NCBI GenBank assembly: GCA_000333855.2
Contig: CM007317.1
Location: 708,793-772,792 of the forward strand
DNA length: 64,000 nt
From: Endotrypanum monterogeii
Lineage: Eukaryota > Euglenozoa > Kinetoplastea > Trypanosomatida > Trypanosomatidae
Reading direction: 5' to 3'
Part shown: one piece after another, positions 32,965 to 43,795 of the stretch
Numbering within the stretch: position 1 is the first letter of the stretch
How the letters are laid out: each line of letters begins with the position of its first letter
Made by a program: the position numbers and the translations under genes
The notes under the pieces: model-generated
What the model was told of the DNA's origin: nothing
Database searches by the model: none
What the model saw: only the letters and a program-made list of their open reading frames with translations

Positions 32965-33718
32965 TGTCTGTGTGTGTGTGTATCATTGCAGGTCGGGCTG
33001 GCAAAGTAGTTTTATTTCCACCCCCTCCTCGCACTCTTTTTGATGAAAGGACGATCGTAACCGTAAATCAAAATGACAAATAATAGAAAGAGAGGGAGGG
33101 AGAGGGGGAGGGTTTGAGCCCAAGTGATTCCAAGGGATACTTCACCTTCGCTGAGCGACTTCCATGGGCAGGCGTTTCATTAACGCCACGGAGGGATTCC
33201 TTTTTTTTTTTTTGGTTGGGAATGTGCCCCGTTGAATCTAGTGCTCTCTATCAACGACGAATTGCGCTACCCAGCAACGCCGAGGGAATGTGAACCTTCC
33301 TTGTCTTCACTCCTCTCACTTTTTTCACTCGTGCGCGACATGGCCCCACCTTACAGGGAGCGGTGCACCACATCATCTGGTGCGTGACGCGAAATGGAGA
33401 TGGGGTCGGGTTGCTTGGAGAGGGGGTGCAGGCTACCGTGGAGCAGCACATCTCTTGCTCTTTAGCCCTTCTCATCCAACAGTGTCTCGTGCCCACTCGG
33501 TCTTGCCGCAATCACTCAAATTTCTGTCCTCATCCTCTTTTTCCGTCCTTGATGCCTTTCCTGTCCACCCAAGCCACTTTGGCACGTTGATGAGAGAACA
33601 AGTGAAGAGGCCACTGTACTTGCAGAGACCCCGCACATAGCTGCCAACATCCTGTTGTGTCGGACTCGGCTGCGACAAAAAATATATCAGACATCTGCAC
33701 ACATAAAGGATCCCGTCG
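32965..33718. other. Intergenic region
   Basis: Non-coding, with a T-tract near 33201-33212 and pyrimidine-rich DNA near 33521-33561 that could serve the Cys-rich ORF downstream; AG candidates include 33689-33690. Confidence 0.5.
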
Positions 33719-34273
33719 ATGCCCCTGGAAAATAAAATTAACAACTGTGGCATATGCCAGTACTTTCATACCCAACACGACCGGGTTCTGTGTCCCTGTG
33801 CCGCGTGCTGGCGTCGCCGTCAATCTAGTGAATCCAAGGGCTGCGCCACAGATGCCGCGCTGTCCCATTTGTCGAGCGTCGCTCTTCCTTCGAGCCTTAA
33901 CACGGCTTCACCCCCTGCTGATGGCGCACAAGAAGCAGTTTCCATGGTAGCTGGGGAGGTTGGGGGTGGTGGCGGTGTGGTGGCGGTGGTACCAGCAGCT
34001 TCTGAGCACCCATGCCCGCACTCCACTCCTCCATACCACCGCTGCCGCCTATGCGTTTGCTCGCCGTACTTAAAACGTCGGAACTCTCACTGGAATGATC
34101 AAGCAGTCAAGAGCACGCCAAGCGCTCGCCACAGCACACGGTGCACCTGCACTGCAACGTTTCCGTCTCGCCGTGGCGCCCGTTGCGACAATGCGCCGAA
34201 ACATCTCCCTCAGTACGCTGCTCACGAGTTGCCCATCATGGGGTCCCTCGCATCCTATTACACCAAGTCGTAG
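33719..34273 (+). CDS. Cys/His-rich small protein (184 aa), unrecognised
   Basis: Not recognised. The N-terminus has a dense metal-ligand pattern: Cys10, Cys13, His17, His20, Cys25, Cys27, Cys30 (CGICQYFHTQH, then CPCAACWRRR). A second cluster occurs at Cys109, Cys112 and Cys114, then Cys142, Cys144 and Cys156. A Gly/Val-rich low-complexity linker separates them (~78-92). The C-terminus (HELPIMGSLASYYTKS) looks like real coding sequence. Codon choice resembles neighbouring genes. A zinc-binding protein is the natural reading. The ORF lies between two secure genes with no other candidate in the 2.3 kb gap. It could still be fortuitous. Confidence 0.55.
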   Translation: MPLENKINNCGICQYFHTQHDRVLCPCAACWRRRQSSESKGCATDAALSHLSSVALPSSLNTASPPADGAQEAVSMVAGEVGGGGGVVAVVPAASEHPCPHSTPPYHRCRLCVCSPYLKRRNSHWNDQAVKSTPSARHSTRCTCTATFPSRRGARCDNAPKHLPQYAAHELPIMGSLASYYTKS

Positions 34274-34338
34274 ACTAATTTGTATATGTTCGCTCTAAAG
34301 AAGCCCCTCGTCTTACTTCACCACCTATCGAAGCATTC

Positions 34339-34376
<38 letters not shown>

Positions 34377-35268
34377 ATGCAAGTGTGTATGTACAACATG
34401 TGTCAAATATGTTCTCAATTTGACTTTCACCTACCCCAGCGGTGCCCACCGAGCTGAACTCTCGCCTGTCTTCGTATTTCCTAGACTCAAACCTTCTCAT
34501 GTGATCCGGTTAAACCGTATTCAACGCTCATTTTCCCACGTGACTGTATTCATGTTTGCGTGGGCATCGCCGATAGTCCGTTTATTTTCGCATGCTTGAC
34601 ACGGGCGACTTTCTCTGTTGTACAGGCATGCCAAGAACCGCACTTTGCCTGCACAACCTCTCAACGTGCCATTTATTCTTTTAAAGATAATGAAAGCTTG
34701 TGCACCTCCACTCTGCCGTCTCATGTCTCCTCTGTTTCTCTTTTCATTTCTTTCTTTCGTCTGCGCTGGGTGGGCGTCACACCAACGCTCTGAACTACCC
34801 CCTCCTCCTCGTATGCGCTTCGGCCCCTCTCGTCTCTGTGTGTGTGTGTGTGTCTTTCCCTCGTTTTTTTCTCCCCTGAATGTGGTTGATTAGCTCACTC
34901 GTTTTTTTGTTCTCCTCTCACTCTGCAGAAAATAAAAGTGAATCGTCTTTGTACGAACAACAAGTCAGCAAGGCTTCAAAAACAACAAAAAAATAAAGAA
35001 GCAGCAACATCAACACATATTTATTAGCTCACAAGACGCAAATCTAGTTTCCCTGAACCAGAGGGTGGGTGGACGGGAAAAAAAAATTGGTATCTTTTTG
35101 AGACGTATTGCAGAGCTGCACTCACAAATTGACGGAGAGGGGTTTACCTAGACACCACCAGGTGCATCGACAGAGGTGCATCTTCCCCCCCCTCCCCACC
35201 CACCACACACACACACACCGCCGTTTGTATCATCTCGGCTTCTTCTGGCAGCTCGTATAAACATCTTG
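34274..35268. other. Intergenic region
   Basis: Non-coding, with (AC)n at 34345-34374, (GT)n near 34837-34852 and A-rich stretches near 34970-35000. Confidence 0.6.
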
Positions 35269-35290
35269 CCTTTTTTTTTCTTCATTCTAG
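35269..35290 (+). promoter_or_regulatory. Probable trans-splice acceptor of PRPP synthetase
   Basis: An uninterrupted pyrimidine tract ending TTCATTCTAG, with AG at 35289-35290, leaves a leader of only 8 bases before the ATG at 35299. Confidence 0.65.
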
Positions 35291-35298
35291 CTTCTTGA

Positions 35299-36369
35299 AT
35301 GTCTGCAAACACGCCTCAGCACCACAAGGGTCAGCAAGTCGCCCCCGGCGAAACTTTTTTCTACCGACAACATGTGCGCCCAGCGGTAGAGACGAGTTTT
35401 CGTGTTCGACTCATATCTGGCACTGCAAATCCTGACTTGACGGACAACGTAGCCAAGTGTCTCAACGTCGACAAGTGCCGGACGGAAATCAAGCGCTTCG
35501 CGAATGGCGAGCTGAATATCAAAGTGGTCGACAATGTGCGTGGTGATGACTGCTTCATCATCCAGCCAACGGCCGGTGGCATTGACACAGACGTCAATAC
35601 CGCTATGATGGAACTCCTCCTGTTGGTGCACACACTAAGGCTTTCTTCGGCCAAGCGCATCACGGCTATTGTCCCTTACTATGCCTATAGCCGTCAGGAT
35701 CGCAAGAGCGAGCCTCGTGTGCCCATCTCCGCCTCTGCGGTGGCGCAGCTGTTGCAATGCATGGGCGTCGACCGAGTAGTGACGTTGGATCTACATTGCG
35801 GTCAGATACAAGGATTTTTCCGCAATATTCCTGTCGATAACCTTCTCATGTTCCCTGAGTTCGCGACGTACCTGATGCGACAGCCCTGGTTCGACAAAAA
35901 TGAAACCGTGGTGGTCTCGCCCGACGCTGGCGGTGTGGAGCGTGCCAACGTGTTGGCTGATCGGATCAGCGCTAGCCACATCGTCACCATCCTCAAGCGT
36001 CGCAAGGAGGCAGGCAAGGTAGACTCTATGCAAACTGTCGGTAGCGTTAAAGGCTACACGTGCGTCATCATCGACGATATGGTTGACACGGCCGGTACGC
36101 TGTGCAAGGCGTGCGATTTGCTGAAGGACATGGGCGCAACACGGGTCATTGCCTGCGCGAGCCACGGTATCTTGACTGATCCTGCGTGCGAGCGTATCAA
36201 CTCCTGCGAGGCTTTGGAGGAGCTCGTCGTCTCTGATTCGATTGACCAGCGCCTGGCGACCACCAAGTGTGATAAGCTCACCGTACTGACGACGGCGCCC
36301 CTGCTCGCGCAAGCTGTGCACAGTCTTCACAAGGAAGCATCGCTTTCTTCCCTCTTCGTGAAGGTGTAG
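35299..36369 (+). CDS. PRPS: Ribose-phosphate pyrophosphokinase (PRPP synthetase)
   Basis: Transfers pyrophosphate from ATP to ribose 5-phosphate to make PRPP, the precursor for pyrimidine synthesis, purine salvage and nucleotide metabolism. The 356-residue protein has the class I features: YYAYSRQDRK (127-136, ATP-side flexible region), DLHCGQIQGFF (164-174, cation-binding signature) and the PRPP-binding loop VIIDDMVDTAGTL (256-268). Compared with ~318-residue human enzymes it has about 30 extra N-terminal residues. No C-terminal SKL-type peroxisomal signal is visible. Purine salvage depends on PRPP in these purine-auxotrophic parasites. The start is well placed, 8 bases after the acceptor. 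Confidence 0.95.
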   Translation: MSANTPQHHKGQQVAPGETFFYRQHVRPAVETSFRVRLISGTANPDLTDNVAKCLNVDKCRTEIKRFANGELNIKVVDNVRGDDCFIIQPTAGGIDTDVNTAMMELLLLVHTLRLSSAKRITAIVPYYAYSRQDRKSEPRVPISASAVAQLLQCMGVDRVVTLDLHCGQIQGFFRNIPVDNLLMFPEFATYLMRQPWFDKNETVVVSPDAGGVERANVLADRISASHIVTILKRRKEAGKVDSMQTVGSVKGYTCVIIDDMVDTAGTLCKACDLLKDMGATRVIACASHGILTDPACERINSCEALEELVVSDSIDQRLATTKCDKLTVLTTAPLLAQAVHSLHKEASLSSLFVKV

Positions 36370-38718
36370 CACCAAGTGATACGACGGTCGAGACTGTTCG
36401 CTCGGTTGCTGAGGTGCCTCTTCCTTTCTTCCGTTACTCTTGCCTCTCATCCCCTCCCCTCCCCCTCCCGCTTCACCAGCCGTAGGGAATGAAGCAGATG
36501 AAGGAGAGGCAGCGGGCAGAATCCGAGGGAAAATAAATAACGAGAGCAACTATGAAGGCGAAAAGGAGGGGAGCGGAAAGGGGACAAGTTGAAGATTTTT
36601 TCTTCCCCCCCTTTTTTCCTTTGTGTTTTTGAGGGAGAGGGGGTAGAGGGGAGGATGGATGGATGGATGGGTGGGTGGATGGGTGGAGGTAGGGGAGTCA
36701 TCATCTCCCCCCCTCACCTTCCCATTTCTTTCTTCGCTTAATACAAATTCCCTTGCGTGTGTACACGCGCATCATACATCTCAGTCTATTCAAACTTTTT
36801 TCGCTGCCCGGGTCTCTGTGTTGTAGGTATGCAGAACAAGTTCTTTGTCTTGGATTTCTACCCGGGGGGGGAAGTGGAGGAGTCGAGGGTTTTTTTGGGG
36901 GGGGGGGTGAGTGGGTGGGAGTAGTTTTGTCTCCCGCCTCTCTTAATCGGGATGCAATAAGGCGACGCCAAGCCAGTATATATGTTCTAGAGACTTGATT
37001 CCCCCACCCTCCTTTTCTTTGCTTCCATACCCACACAGAATTTCACAGACACATAAGGTGTCCACGAAAGGCAACTCCTACTGCCATTACCACTACCACC
37101 CCATTAACCAGGAATCTCGGAGGGGGGAAAGAATGGTGAGTGGTTAAGAGAGAGGCGGTTTTATCTCATTCATCGTGGATGTATAGAATGACAACTATGA
37201 AACGAGACCATAAAGATCGTGATACACTTCCACAACTAAAAACAAAACAAAAAAAAAGATGCAAAGGGGCGGGTAACTTAGCGAACACCTTTGCAGGTTC
37301 TAAAATCCCGGGCTTTGCGCTTGTCTGTGTGTCTGTCCGTCTCGTGTGTATGGATGGTGAGCTGAACTGGTCAATTTTTTTTTGTTTCTCTAAGCGTTGT
37401 TCTCATTTTTTTTTTCCATCCTATTTTCTCCTCCTGCCTCCGACACATTTGAAAAGTGCGGATGAGGACGAGGAAGCAGGTAGACCACAACCGAATGGAA
37501 TGAGGCTGCAGAGAGGGAAGGAAGCAGAGGAGGCACACACACACAAAAAAAAAATAATATATATATATATATATGTGGAGGGCTGCCACGGTGCTTACTG
37601 GATCGAACTCGCAAACGTTTTGCTGCAACATATAAAGAGAAACGTGTAAAATGTAAGAGTAAGGAAACTGTGTGGATAATAAAAAAAGAGAGAGATGCAT
37701 ACGATCTGCATAAAGCCTGGGAGATGCTCATGATCGCAGCTTGTAAGGTGAAACGAGGCCTTCACAAGAGGTACATGAAGGCATTTCCGCCCCCCGGGTG
37801 TATGGATCTCTAGGGTAGAGGAAGGGGGCGCAAAGACTCTCCTCTGCACAGAGGTTTTCTTCCGCTTCCTCGAATGCGCACACCCAGCTGGTCCTGTGTG
37901 TGTAGTACTCGATGTTTGGCTTTTTTCAGTTTGAATTTCCCCTCTTTTTGCTGTCTGATACCCCTCATTATCGTCGCGCATCCCTCTGTTCTTCACACAT
38001 CGACATTTCCCGTCGCGTGCTGTAATGTCCATATGAATTCAAGGATTGACTACTATTGTGCACCGTAACACACGCATCCGGGAAGGAATATCTGTTAAAG
38101 GAAAACGGCAACACAAAGGAAGTTTGAAAAGTGTATTTGCGTAACTCTATCACCACTACCAGCAGCAATATTGTCATTACCACTGCCTTTGCCCTTTTCT
38201 CCTCTCAGCTGTGACCTCAATTTTTTTTGTTTCACTCATTATCGTGTTGTGCTTTATGCTATTATATTTTCTCATTGCAGGGAAAACACACAAAAAAAAA
38301 AAAACAATTCTTAAATTATTGCTCAGGGCTACCCCGAAGGAGGGAGGAGGGTGAGGGATTTCCGCGGGTGGCTTTCTTTGACCCTCTTTTGCGCTTTTGT
38401 GGGCAACGGCTGGGCGATAGTACGCCTAGACCAGTCGGTGAGTGCTTCGGTGTCCTTGAATGAGAGGACGCGCATGACTTTGCTCTCTCACTCAAAGGGA
38501 GAAAAGGGCTCTAAGGGACAGGAAATACAAACACACACATATACAGGGGTTTACACGCACGTCACATCCTCTCGCATCGTTTCACAAGTGTGCCACATAC
38601 AAAAAAGATACGCTCTCTTTCTTCGAGGTGGCGCTGAGCGCACATCAGGGTAGAGAGAGGGGCGTAGATTTGTGAATGCACGTGTACTCTGAAGAAAAAG
38701 AAAAAACATCGAACACAC

Positions 38719-38761
<43 letters not shown>

Positions 38762-39600
38762 TTCCTTTAATTTTCTGCTTTTTTTTTTGTGGTTTCCAAG
38801 ACGGACTGTTCCTGTACATTTTTGCTGCATCTCAGCGCGCGCCTTCCTTTTTCCCAGCTTTAATGACGCCTGGTGCTTACGGTGGGGAAAAAGGAAAACT
38901 CTTAGCGACTCTGATTCACACAGAGAGGTTGTAAACAACTAAGATACATCGTGGCTGCACAAGGCGAGTACACTCGTCGTGAGGCACACCTTGCGGGGAG
39001 GTGTCTGCGTGTTCGTGACACTAAAGGGGTCTTGAGATACTTTTCTCGGACTGCTTCCTTTGTACCCACATTTCAGCTTGGTTAGTCGCGTTTTTCCTCT
39101 TTTTTTTTTTGTGACGTCTCTTCTAGTCTCGAGGAAGTGACAGGGTTTCTACAGGATTAGAGGGCAGGGGAAGCGTTCAAGTGAGCTAGAGGACATCGTG
39201 GCACTGTTGTGAGTTTATATATGTATGTATTTTCTGTTTTTTTTTTTTTTATCGCGCTCGTGAGTCTTCTTAAAGAAAAAGTCGTATTCATACCGCTACT
39301 GTACTCCTTTCTTCTTTATCTCGGTCAGGCGCAGAGCGTGAGAAACAAAGGGAAACGACAACGCTGCTGGCTTGCACACAAGGGAAGGGAGCGAGAGGAG
39401 GTGTGAGCCTGACGCCGATGCGCTGTGCACACGGATAGAGAAGTAGTTCAATCGAGTTCTCTACTCCCTGCGCCTTTGGTTTCGGCAGGTGCGACTTTAT
39501 AGTGTGCGTGTGTCCAGACACGTAGCTGCATCTTTTTTTAAAAGACGTATGAAGAGGGGAAAAAAAAGGAGAAATACATTCACGATCGGGCGTATTTCCT
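36370..39600. other. Intergenic region
   Basis: About 3.2 kb without a supported gene. Includes (TGGA)n-like repeats near 36653-36688, G- and C-homopolymers near 36864-36908, (AT)n near 37556-37575, and (AT)n at 38720-38761. Candidate frames are short and cross these tracts. Confidence 0.6.
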
Positions 39601-39611
39601 CACCTTTACAG
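39601..39611 (+). promoter_or_regulatory. Probable trans-splice acceptor
   Basis: CACCTTTACAG after TATTTCCT, with AG at 39610-39611, 31 bases before the ATG at 39643. Confidence 0.45.
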
Positions 39612-39642
39612 TGCCACAAAGACATAACTCGCCGGAGTTCCG

Positions 39643-42600
39643 ATGTCATTTGATCTCATATCCTCATCCCACAGCAGCTCGACTTGTTGTACCGCACACA
39701 TCTCTCTTTTATCCGCGCTCGGCGACGATGCAGATGAGAGGGATACCTTCTCTCTCTCCAAAGCCACAGCGCAGCGCAGTGTATCGTTCCTACCGACGGA
39801 AACGCTGGCCATGACGCCACCAGACTCCAATGTGTTTCTCTCCCCGGTAAGCGAGCCTACTGGCACTGGTGAGACGCCTTCGCCAAGCGACACATCTGCA
39901 CCCACCACGGCGGGAAATCTAGCTGCCCGTCGTCAGCGGGTTTCCTTGCTTGTCGAGGCTGGACTTAATGTATCACAAGTTTTATCGGTTAAGCATCGGC
40001 CGAGTATGTTAGTGGGTGACCAGTCCATGCCAGACGTGAGGGGTAACACGAAGCTACCAACCCCCGCAGAGCTGGAAAAAACATCACCAACGAGCGGAGA
40101 TTACATCGACGGTCGTCCGTTTATCAACTCTTCAGTGGCCTCTCCGATAGTGCAGAGCTCCGGCATTATCGAGGCTTCCGGTTCTGCGTCTGCGGAGCCA
40201 CCGCACCTCGGCTCGCGGCGCTCTCTATCGTGCCCATTGGTGCCTACCTCACGCGGTCTCGGGAGCAGCTGGCTTCGACTAAAGGAAGCCGAAAATGGGG
40301 CGAGGGACGCTCACCCCCTACCTCCGCTGCCACCTCCCCCACGACTGCCGTCCATCCTTATCGGTGGAGCGGGCAACAAATATTCCAGTAACACGTCTAC
40401 TCTGCATCTGTCGCCCCCCGCACAGGACTTGAGCACCTTGCCACTGGACGAAGCCGTTCACAGTGATGCAGGTGCTGCTGCCCAGCCACCGACCGGTGTA
40501 GCAAGCGCAGCGGATAGCAAGTCCAAGTGGTGGTCTTCGGTACACCAGCTCTTCGTCCATGGCAGCGAGCATTTGCAGGCCTACCTGGACACCCTAGTCA
40601 ATCCTGGTGGGGTTTCTGCTGCCACCGCACGCACACCTGCATCGGATGTGGCGCGCCGTGGTTTCGGCCAGGGAAGGTCGCACGCTTACACACTCAGCAC
40701 CCCAGCAAGTAGCACGCCTTCAACACCTTCGACTTTTGGCTTCCCACGCGGCACGAGCCGACATGCCTCCGCGGTTCACACGCCGTTCCCATCCGGACCT
40801 GGCGCACGTCTCGGCGGCGCCACCGAGCCTTTTCACGACAGCACAGAGGCCCATTCCAACGCAGACGACTCATTGGAGGGGGGGCCTTCGACGATGCCAC
40901 TTGACTTGGTTGTCATTGATCGCTCACGCAATCCCTTTTCTTTCAGCAATCGAACAATCGGTCCTCCTGTCTTGCGTGATGCAAACCCGGAGTCGGTGAA
41001 CAACTCCTTCACAGGCGCAGACAGCGAAGAGGGTCCGGATGCCGGGGACTACGAAGGTATGCCGAATACATACGTGGTGGATCTCTTGTCAGCGCTGAGG
41101 GGGTATCACTCGAACCCCACTGAACCCTTCGGGCATCTTGTCGCTGCGGCGCTTGCGTCACGGTCCCCGGAGAATCCAGTACTCGGCTTTGAGATTGCCG
41201 CTGCTGATCACAATCCATACCTTGTACGGTTAATTGTAGATTCCGGATCGCTGGCAGAGACGGATAGAGAGGCACAACGCAACGTGCAGGAGACGGTGAA
41301 TGAGCTCTTATCTATCAATGACGGTGAGCTGAATCCGGTGATATACGATTACCTTATTTCACTTTTTCGCATGCCCTTCGTGCGACTGTCGCACAAGCAG
41401 TACACAAAGCTGAAGCGTTGCGGCTTCGAGTACATTAAGCTCATGTACGACAACCAACATGTGTTGCCCGAGGAGCCAGTGCACTCTATTTTGATAAATC
41501 AGTCTCGCACCATGTGCATCCTCAACTTGATTTTCATGGTGTTGCTCCTCTTCACGACTGTTTTATCGAATGTTTCCATCTCGCTGGTGCTGGCGAAGTG
41601 GGTCACAGAGGATCGCGGCCATTACGAGAGTTTCGGCATCTACACACTTGTAGTTTTTGGGGGAGGATGGGCGTTGAATCTTATCTTCATTGTGTGTACG
41701 GTGCGGAGCCGGCAGGATGAGCAACGGTACGAATCGAGGAGCGAGGATGGCAATTACTTGAGGATGCCGTCACCGTATGCAGCTATGGTGCCGGTGCTGC
41801 CACTTTTTGACATTTTCTGCATCGTTGCCTACGTCCGTGCACTAAAACAGAAGCGCATGATTTTGGGCCACAACATCGTGGCCTGCAGTCGGCTTTCCGG
41901 CATCTTCTATTCCGTGTTGTTTGCCTTTCCGCACATGATAACGCAGTCCTACTTCAACGTTGTCGCCGACCATCTTCCCCAGTTCCATTACCGCTGGCCA
42001 TATCTGCTGCTGATCTCGGCTACAATCATGCAGTGGTCCGTGTCACTCTTCGGCTACGCTTGGCTTCTTTTCACACACGATTCGATTGACGGATTGGGCT
42101 TTGCGTGCTTCGACCGGGGAAAGCCGCTACACCCACTTGAGCAGCATAGTGCTCTAGTGCATCTGCTACACTTTCTCATGGCTGCGTTGCTGGAGACAAA
42201 CCTTTATCTCCTCACGACCTCCACAATCGAAATGCCGTCGGGTGACTGTGACACAGACCTCATTGTAATCATTTCTCTCTCAAGCTTTACGATTGTGTAC
42301 ATCATCATCATCTATATTGTCATCATCTCGACTGAGGGGTCAACGGTGCGCATCAGCTTCTCCTCTGTTCCGCTGATGATAAGCCAGGCGGCGCTGCTCG
42401 TCTGCATCACTCGCAGTGTCCCAGAAGAGTGCGCTTCCTTCCATGAATTATATTTTCAAAGGAGATTCATCTTTGGGTACCTGAGCTGGGCCGCCTACTT
42501 TTCGATATTTATTTTATGGATCATTCTCATGATCCTGTGGTGCATTCTCTACAAGACAGGTGTAAATTTGTTCCCGAGACTCCTGTGGCCGCTGTCAAGA

Positions 42601-42723
42601 AAAGGTATTCGCTTTCTAGCACCTCCCCAGTCGGCCCCCAGTGATGAGTCCTTCCCTAAGACCTCGTCGTTGCAGATGCCTCAGGGTAGCCCTGGTAGAG
42701 CGACACATTCCCCATCGCTCTAG
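39643..42723 (+). CDS. Large multispanning membrane protein (1026 aa), unknown
   Basis: Two-part protein. Residues 1 to ~480 are Ser/Pro/Thr-rich and look disordered, with a proline run near 227-234. Residues ~480-620 are more ordered and acidic. From ~624 there are about nine hydrophobic segments (roughly 624-650, 668-688, 715-734, 751-771, 787-810, 837-857, 873-896, 905-925, 944-970), ending in a polar tail. I do not recognise the family. The block PVLPLFDIFCIVAYVRALK and, after a helix, AFPHMITQSYF and LLISATIMQWSVSL recalls the layout of XK/XKR membrane proteins (a Pro-x-x-x-x-Gln helix followed by a Ser-rich helix), but this is weak. An in-frame ATG at 39811 is an alternative start. Confidence 0.9.
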   Translation: MSFDLISSSHSSSTCCTAHISLLSALGDDADERDTFSLSKATAQRSVSFLPTETLAMTPPDSNVFLSPVSEPTGTGETPSPSDTSAPTTAGNLAARRQRVSLLVEAGLNVSQVLSVKHRPSMLVGDQSMPDVRGNTKLPTPAELEKTSPTSGDYIDGRPFINSSVASPIVQSSGIIEASGSASAEPPHLGSRRSLSCPLVPTSRGLGSSWLRLKEAENGARDAHPLPPLPPPPRLPSILIGGAGNKYSSNTSTLHLSPPAQDLSTLPLDEAVHSDAGAAAQPPTGVASAADSKSKWWSSVHQLFVHGSEHLQAYLDTLVNPGGVSAATARTPASDVARRGFGQGRSHAYTLSTPASSTPSTPSTFGFPRGTSRHASAVHTPFPSGPGARLGGATEPFHDSTEAHSNADDSLEGGPSTMPLDLVVIDRSRNPFSFSNRTIGPPVLRDANPESVNNSFTGADSEEGPDAGDYEGMPNTYVVDLLSALRGYHSNPTEPFGHLVAAALASRSPENPVLGFEIAAADHNPYLVRLIVDSGSLAETDREAQRNVQETVNELLSINDGELNPVIYDYLISLFRMPFVRLSHKQYTKLKRCGFEYIKLMYDNQHVLPEEPVHSILINQSRTMCILNLIFMVLLLFTTVLSNVSISLVLAKWVTEDRGHYESFGIYTLVVFGGGWALNLIFIVCTVRSRQDEQRYESRSEDGNYLRMPSPYAAMVPVLPLFDIFCIVAYVRALKQKRMILGHNIVACSRLSGIFYSVLFAFPHMITQSYFNVVADHLPQFHYRWPYLLLISATIMQWSVSLFGYAWLLFTHDSIDGLGFACFDRGKPLHPLEQHSALVHLLHFLMAALLETNLYLLTTSTIEMPSGDCDTDLIVIISLSSFTIVYIIIIYIVIISTEGSTVRISFSSVPLMISQAALLVCITRSVPEECASFHELYFQRRFIFGYLSWAAYFSIFILWIILMILWCILYKTGVNLFPRLLWPLSRKGIRFLAPPQSAPSDESFPKTSSLQMPQGSPGRATHSPSL

Positions 42724-43795
42724 GAAAGGAAGAGGGTCGCAGAGGATGGAATACCACGCGTGAAGAAAAATACTGCTCGCTCGTTTCACTCACAGGGGGG
42801 GGGGGAATCATTGAAGGGGGAGGGGCACTGCGCTCCCGTTCTGTCTCATGTCCTGCTGCTAATGCGTGCATCTCTATTCGTGCCATCGAATGTGAGTGAA
42901 GGTGGAGATGGGTGGGCCTAGTAGGAGATATGAGTGTGTGCGAGGCATCTGTTGCATATATTTCTATGCTTATTGACAGGAGGTTAAAAGAAATAAAAAA
43001 AACACGCCCCATTGTCATGTTTTATACATCTGTGTATGGATAGAAAAAAAAAATAAATATATATATACGTGTGTGTGTGTGTGTGTGTGTGACCTCTCGC
43101 ATTTGAAAGGAAACAAACGCGAGATCAAAGAAAATGGCAATGAGCGAAAGTTATCCAGGGGGTCAGAGTGTAGTAGGCGAGGGGGGAAAAAAGGAGGGAG
43201 GAATGGTCTTTGGCGCACATCATGCGTTGCCGATGCTACGGCAGACAACCTTTTTTTTTCCCACTTGCTTCTACACATGATTGCTGCTGCCTTCAGCAGC
43301 AGACCATCGGATGGACATCACCTTACACTACTCACTGCACTCTCTGATGGGTTTGAATCTTTTGAATATCTCCCTCTTCCACGCACGGCCGATCTTTTCT
43401 CTTTTAATGGTGTGCGTGCGTGCGTGTGTGTTATGTCGGCGTGTGTGTGGGGGTGGGTGGGTGGGTATAGGGCAGGTCCAAAAAAGGGGAAGGGATAGAG
43501 GGAGGGAGGGTGGTGGTGAGGGGCGTATGCCGATGATCACTGTGACTTGGGGTGCATTCTACCGAAGAGACTTTAGTGCATCGCTGCGTCAGCTCGTGAT
43601 TACGCAGGTATGCGCGCAGTTTGTGCCTCTGCCGTTCCCTCCCTCAAGTGTTTTCCGCTACTTTGCGTATACTCACTACTGTTTTGACCTCCTCTTCCTC
43701 TCGCTGGCTGTGTAAGCGTTCACAACGACCACCTCAGCAACTCTAAGCGAGTGCACAGATCAGAGTTTTTTTCTTCGGATGATCACAAGTGGTGA
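42724..43795. other. Intergenic region
   Basis: Non-coding, with (GT)n near 43069-43091, G- and A-runs, and CT-rich sequence before the next gene. Candidate acceptors are several (for example AG at 43788-43789). Confidence 0.55.
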
